DNA of 64,000 bases from CALEAR01 sp035301485 (GTDB taxonomy: Bacteria; Pseudomonadota; Gammaproteobacteria; Pseudomonadales; Alcanivoracaceae): NCBI GenBank assembly GCA_035301485.1, contig DATGUF010000034.1, positions 1 through 64,000 on the forward strand. The letters are read 5' to 3'. The position numbers and the translations under genes were made by a program. The notes under the pieces are model-generated. The model did no database searches. It saw nothing but the letters and a program-made list of their open reading frames with translations, and was not told the origin of the DNA. This document shows, piece after piece, positions 62,451 to 64,000 of this stretch. Within the stretch, counting starts at the first letter, position 1; each line of letters begins with the position of its first letter.

Positions 62451-63270
62451 AAGAAACATTAGCTTCCCACATCCGCTGCTGTCAGAAGAAAGTAGTGATT
62501 ATCAAGACTCTAGCTTCATACTAGAGATCACCGTTTCTGAGCAAGTCGATTCATCTTCTATCCAACTGCACACGGAGCTGAGCCTTGACGAACCGGGAAT
62601 AAAAAAACTTTACGATAATGACGAAGTGGCCCTTGCTATAATGGTCAACTGCCTAGACACTTTTTACGACGAATTTATCGAAGTACCCTTTGGTAAATAC
62701 GAGCACGTTTTTGAAGATGGCACTCTTCGGGGACGCACCTACGTTAGAGCCATTATCGCTACCAAGCAGAGAGTGCTTTTAGAATCACCACGTCTAAATG
62801 AAGAGTTTCAAGAAGTAGAGCTCGAAATAGATGCAGGTCAAATACTAGCTTTAAGCGAAGAGTACTCATTTGTTGCTGGTTTTGAAAAACTAGCGCCTAT
62901 GAGCTCAATATTAAGCTTAGCAGAGCACTCTTCTATGGATGAAGGTATTTTCGATATAGATGTGGAAGGAGAAACAATTAAGATTTACGTGGGCCCAGAA
63001 ACCTATGCTTCTATCTATCATATTAGAGGACTACCCAACATTAGGCGCCTTTTAGTTTCTTCACTATTTCTCCCAGTATTAATAGCAGCTCTTGATTTCA
63101 TGAGAGACGAAACATTTTCATCGAGGCGCTGGTTTACCGTTTTAAAAGCAAAGTGCGAAAACCTTGGTATCACTCTTGGCCCCTCCACCAACTTGGCAAT
63201 TGAAGCACAAAAAATTTTGAATCAACCGCTAGGAGAATTAAACAAGGTGGTTAAGGAGCTTTCATCGTGA
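62440..63270 (+). CDS. Unrecognised protein coupled to the second GHKL ATPase
   Basis: A 276-residue protein, acidic, with many short beta-like stretches (TYVRAIIATKQRVLLES, FDIDVEGETIKIYVG) and one hydrophobic helix (LLVSSLFLPVLIAALDFM, about residues 206-223) that looks buried rather than a signal. I do not recognise the family. ATG 62440 follows GGAGAAGAAG; another ATG at 62428 is in frame. It overlaps both neighbours, so the three proteins probably act together. Confidence 0.6.
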   Translation: MRVRRNISFPHPLLSEESSDYQDSSFILEITVSEQVDSSSIQLHTELSLDEPGIKKLYDNDEVALAIMVNCLDTFYDEFIEVPFGKYEHVFEDGTLRGRTYVRAIIATKQRVLLESPRLNEEFQEVELEIDAGQILALSEEYSFVAGFEKLAPMSSILSLAEHSSMDEGIFDIDVEGETIKIYVGPETYASIYHIRGLPNIRRLLVSSLFLPVLIAALDFMRDETFSSRRWFTVLKAKCENLGITLGPSTNLAIEAQKILNQPLGELNKVVKELSS

Positions 63271-64000
63271 ACAAGCTACCCTATCTCAGCCAAGATGTGG
63301 CTGACAGTCTTCGCGAAAACATAGCTAATAACCTAGATCTTTATAAGAGCAGTGAAGGTTTTGCAGAACATGCTGAGGCACCCAACTGGAATTTAAAACT
63401 TTCCATTGATGGAGACCTAGAGGCATTACAAGACTTAGTTTGCTCGGATGATCCAAAGTATGACTATCACAATTCATTAGTCATAGGAAAAACACTGAGC
63501 AATCTCACACCTGTATTGGCAAGAGAAAATAGATTTTGGAGTAGGCTAAGCCACTTAGAAGGCTTTAAATACTCTAAAAAAAGATGGCTAAAAGATAATT
63601 CATCTGATGAAGTTCTTATTAAAAGCATTGATACGCATTTTTTTGCTACCGGCATACAAGCTTGTAGGGATGACCATGCATTATCGCGGCTTTGGTGGAA
63701 CTATCATATTGCTAAGCAAACCATGCCTGATGAGCCTGAACGCGCTCTCAAAACATTGATTGCTAGCCAAGAAATACGCCAAGGCATAGTCGAACGCTCT
63801 AGCCTTGCGGCTAGGCCAATTGTTACTAAGGCTGTTGTTCTCACTATCGAAAACAACGAAGTCTTAAAAAGAGAAAGCGTTTTTAGAGCTTTCATGCGAG
63901 AGCTTAACCTACTAGGCGCGGGCATCGTTTTCGAAGTACTTAGCGAAGAGGAAATCCTTAAGCGAATGCACGATTGTTTAGAGCTAGCATTAGAGCAACA
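63267..64000 (+). CDS. DUF6339-like protein, cut by the window edge
   Basis: A GTG start at 63267, within GTGA overlapping the previous stop and after AAGGAG, opens a frame that is still open at the window end (244 codons). It contains LSRLWWNYHIAKQ, then ERALKTLIASQEIRQGIVERSS, which resembles DUF6339 proteins as I remember them; that name is tentative. DUF6339-type proteins are found in defence neighbourhoods with methyltransferases. The end and any further partner genes lie outside the window. Confidence 0.5.
   Translation, partial: MNKLPYLSQDVADSLRENIANNLDLYKSSEGFAEHAEAPNWNLKLSIDGDLEALQDLVCSDDPKYDYHNSLVIGKTLSNLTPVLARENRFWSRLSHLEGFKYSKKRWLKDNSSDEVLIKSIDTHFFATGIQACRDDHALSRLWWNYHIAKQTMPDEPERALKTLIASQEIRQGIVERSSLAARPIVTKAVVLTIENNEVLKRESVFRAFMRELNLLGAGIVFEVLSEEEILKRMHDCLELALEQ

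Overview
The left two thirds of this window (about 1-43260) is ordinary chromosome of a marine-type gammaproteobacterium, most like the Cellvibrionales/Pseudomonadales. The markers are a methyl-cycle cluster with an SAH riboswitch, ftsYEX-rpoH, a long (531 aa) isocitrate lyase, bioAFD, a YheS-type ABC-F protein and a TIGR02444 protein. The genes are compact, with moderate GC and many hairpin terminators. The right third (about 43266-64000) is an AT-richer genomic island that starts inside a broken tRNA-Arg gene and runs off the window.

Chromosomal layout. 1-3810: end of an upstream gene, metK, SAH riboswitch, ahcY, metF (S-adenosylmethionine cycle). 4042-8921: LpxO-like lipid A hydroxylase, trmB, lactate dehydrogenase, a porin, a DUF423 protein. 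9015-12791 (minus): ftsY-ftsE-ftsX-rpoH, with a CIRCE-like element before rpoH. 12995-16306: an active/inactive M16 peptidase pair and rsmD. 16819-21037: ABC-F, then elbB, DUF502, greB and a VOC protein on the minus strand. 21149-26296: hemB, trxA, rho, ubiD, slyD. 26326-26959: two adjacent MITE-like repeat units. 26994-32536: trhP, chaC, aceA, gloC and a lipoprotein. 32654-34875: a rhodanese, a YeeE/YedE transporter and a small membrane protein. 34891-37987: bioA-bioF-bioD with ATGA overlaps. 38176-43053: a repeat protein of the predicted 7(1)-knot family, a thioredoxin-like protein, an MFS carrier, a urea transporter and a membrane-anchored FAH-fold protein.

Island. A strong tRNA-type promoter (43137-43164) leads to the 5' half of tRNA-Arg(CCG), which breaks off in the anticodon stem at a perfect 14-bp palindrome. 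Next comes a translationally coupled three-gene operon: a small protein and two very large tyrosine recombinases. It resembles Gamma-Mobile-Trio elements. After an IS256-family transposase remnant comes cargo that looks like anti-phage defence: a MORC-like GHKL ATPase, a Z1 helicase-like ATPase, a DUF4420 PD-(D/E)XK nuclease and an AIPR protein on the plus strand. These converge, with a 2-nt gap, on two tandem cytosine-C5 methyltransferases on the minus strand. Divergent from the methyltransferases is a second GHKL ATPase operon with an unrecognised protein and a DUF6339-like protein cut by the window edge.

Reading of the system. The parts fit the MORC/paraMORC restriction-modification neighbourhoods described by Iyer, Abhiman and Aravind (2008). 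The methyltransferases would mark self DNA, while the ATPases, Z1 protein and nuclease sense or restrict unmodified DNA. The least described part is the second GHKL operon at 60549-64000 and its pairing with the first around two shared methyltransferases. The functional statements about the island are inference from domain motifs and gene order.
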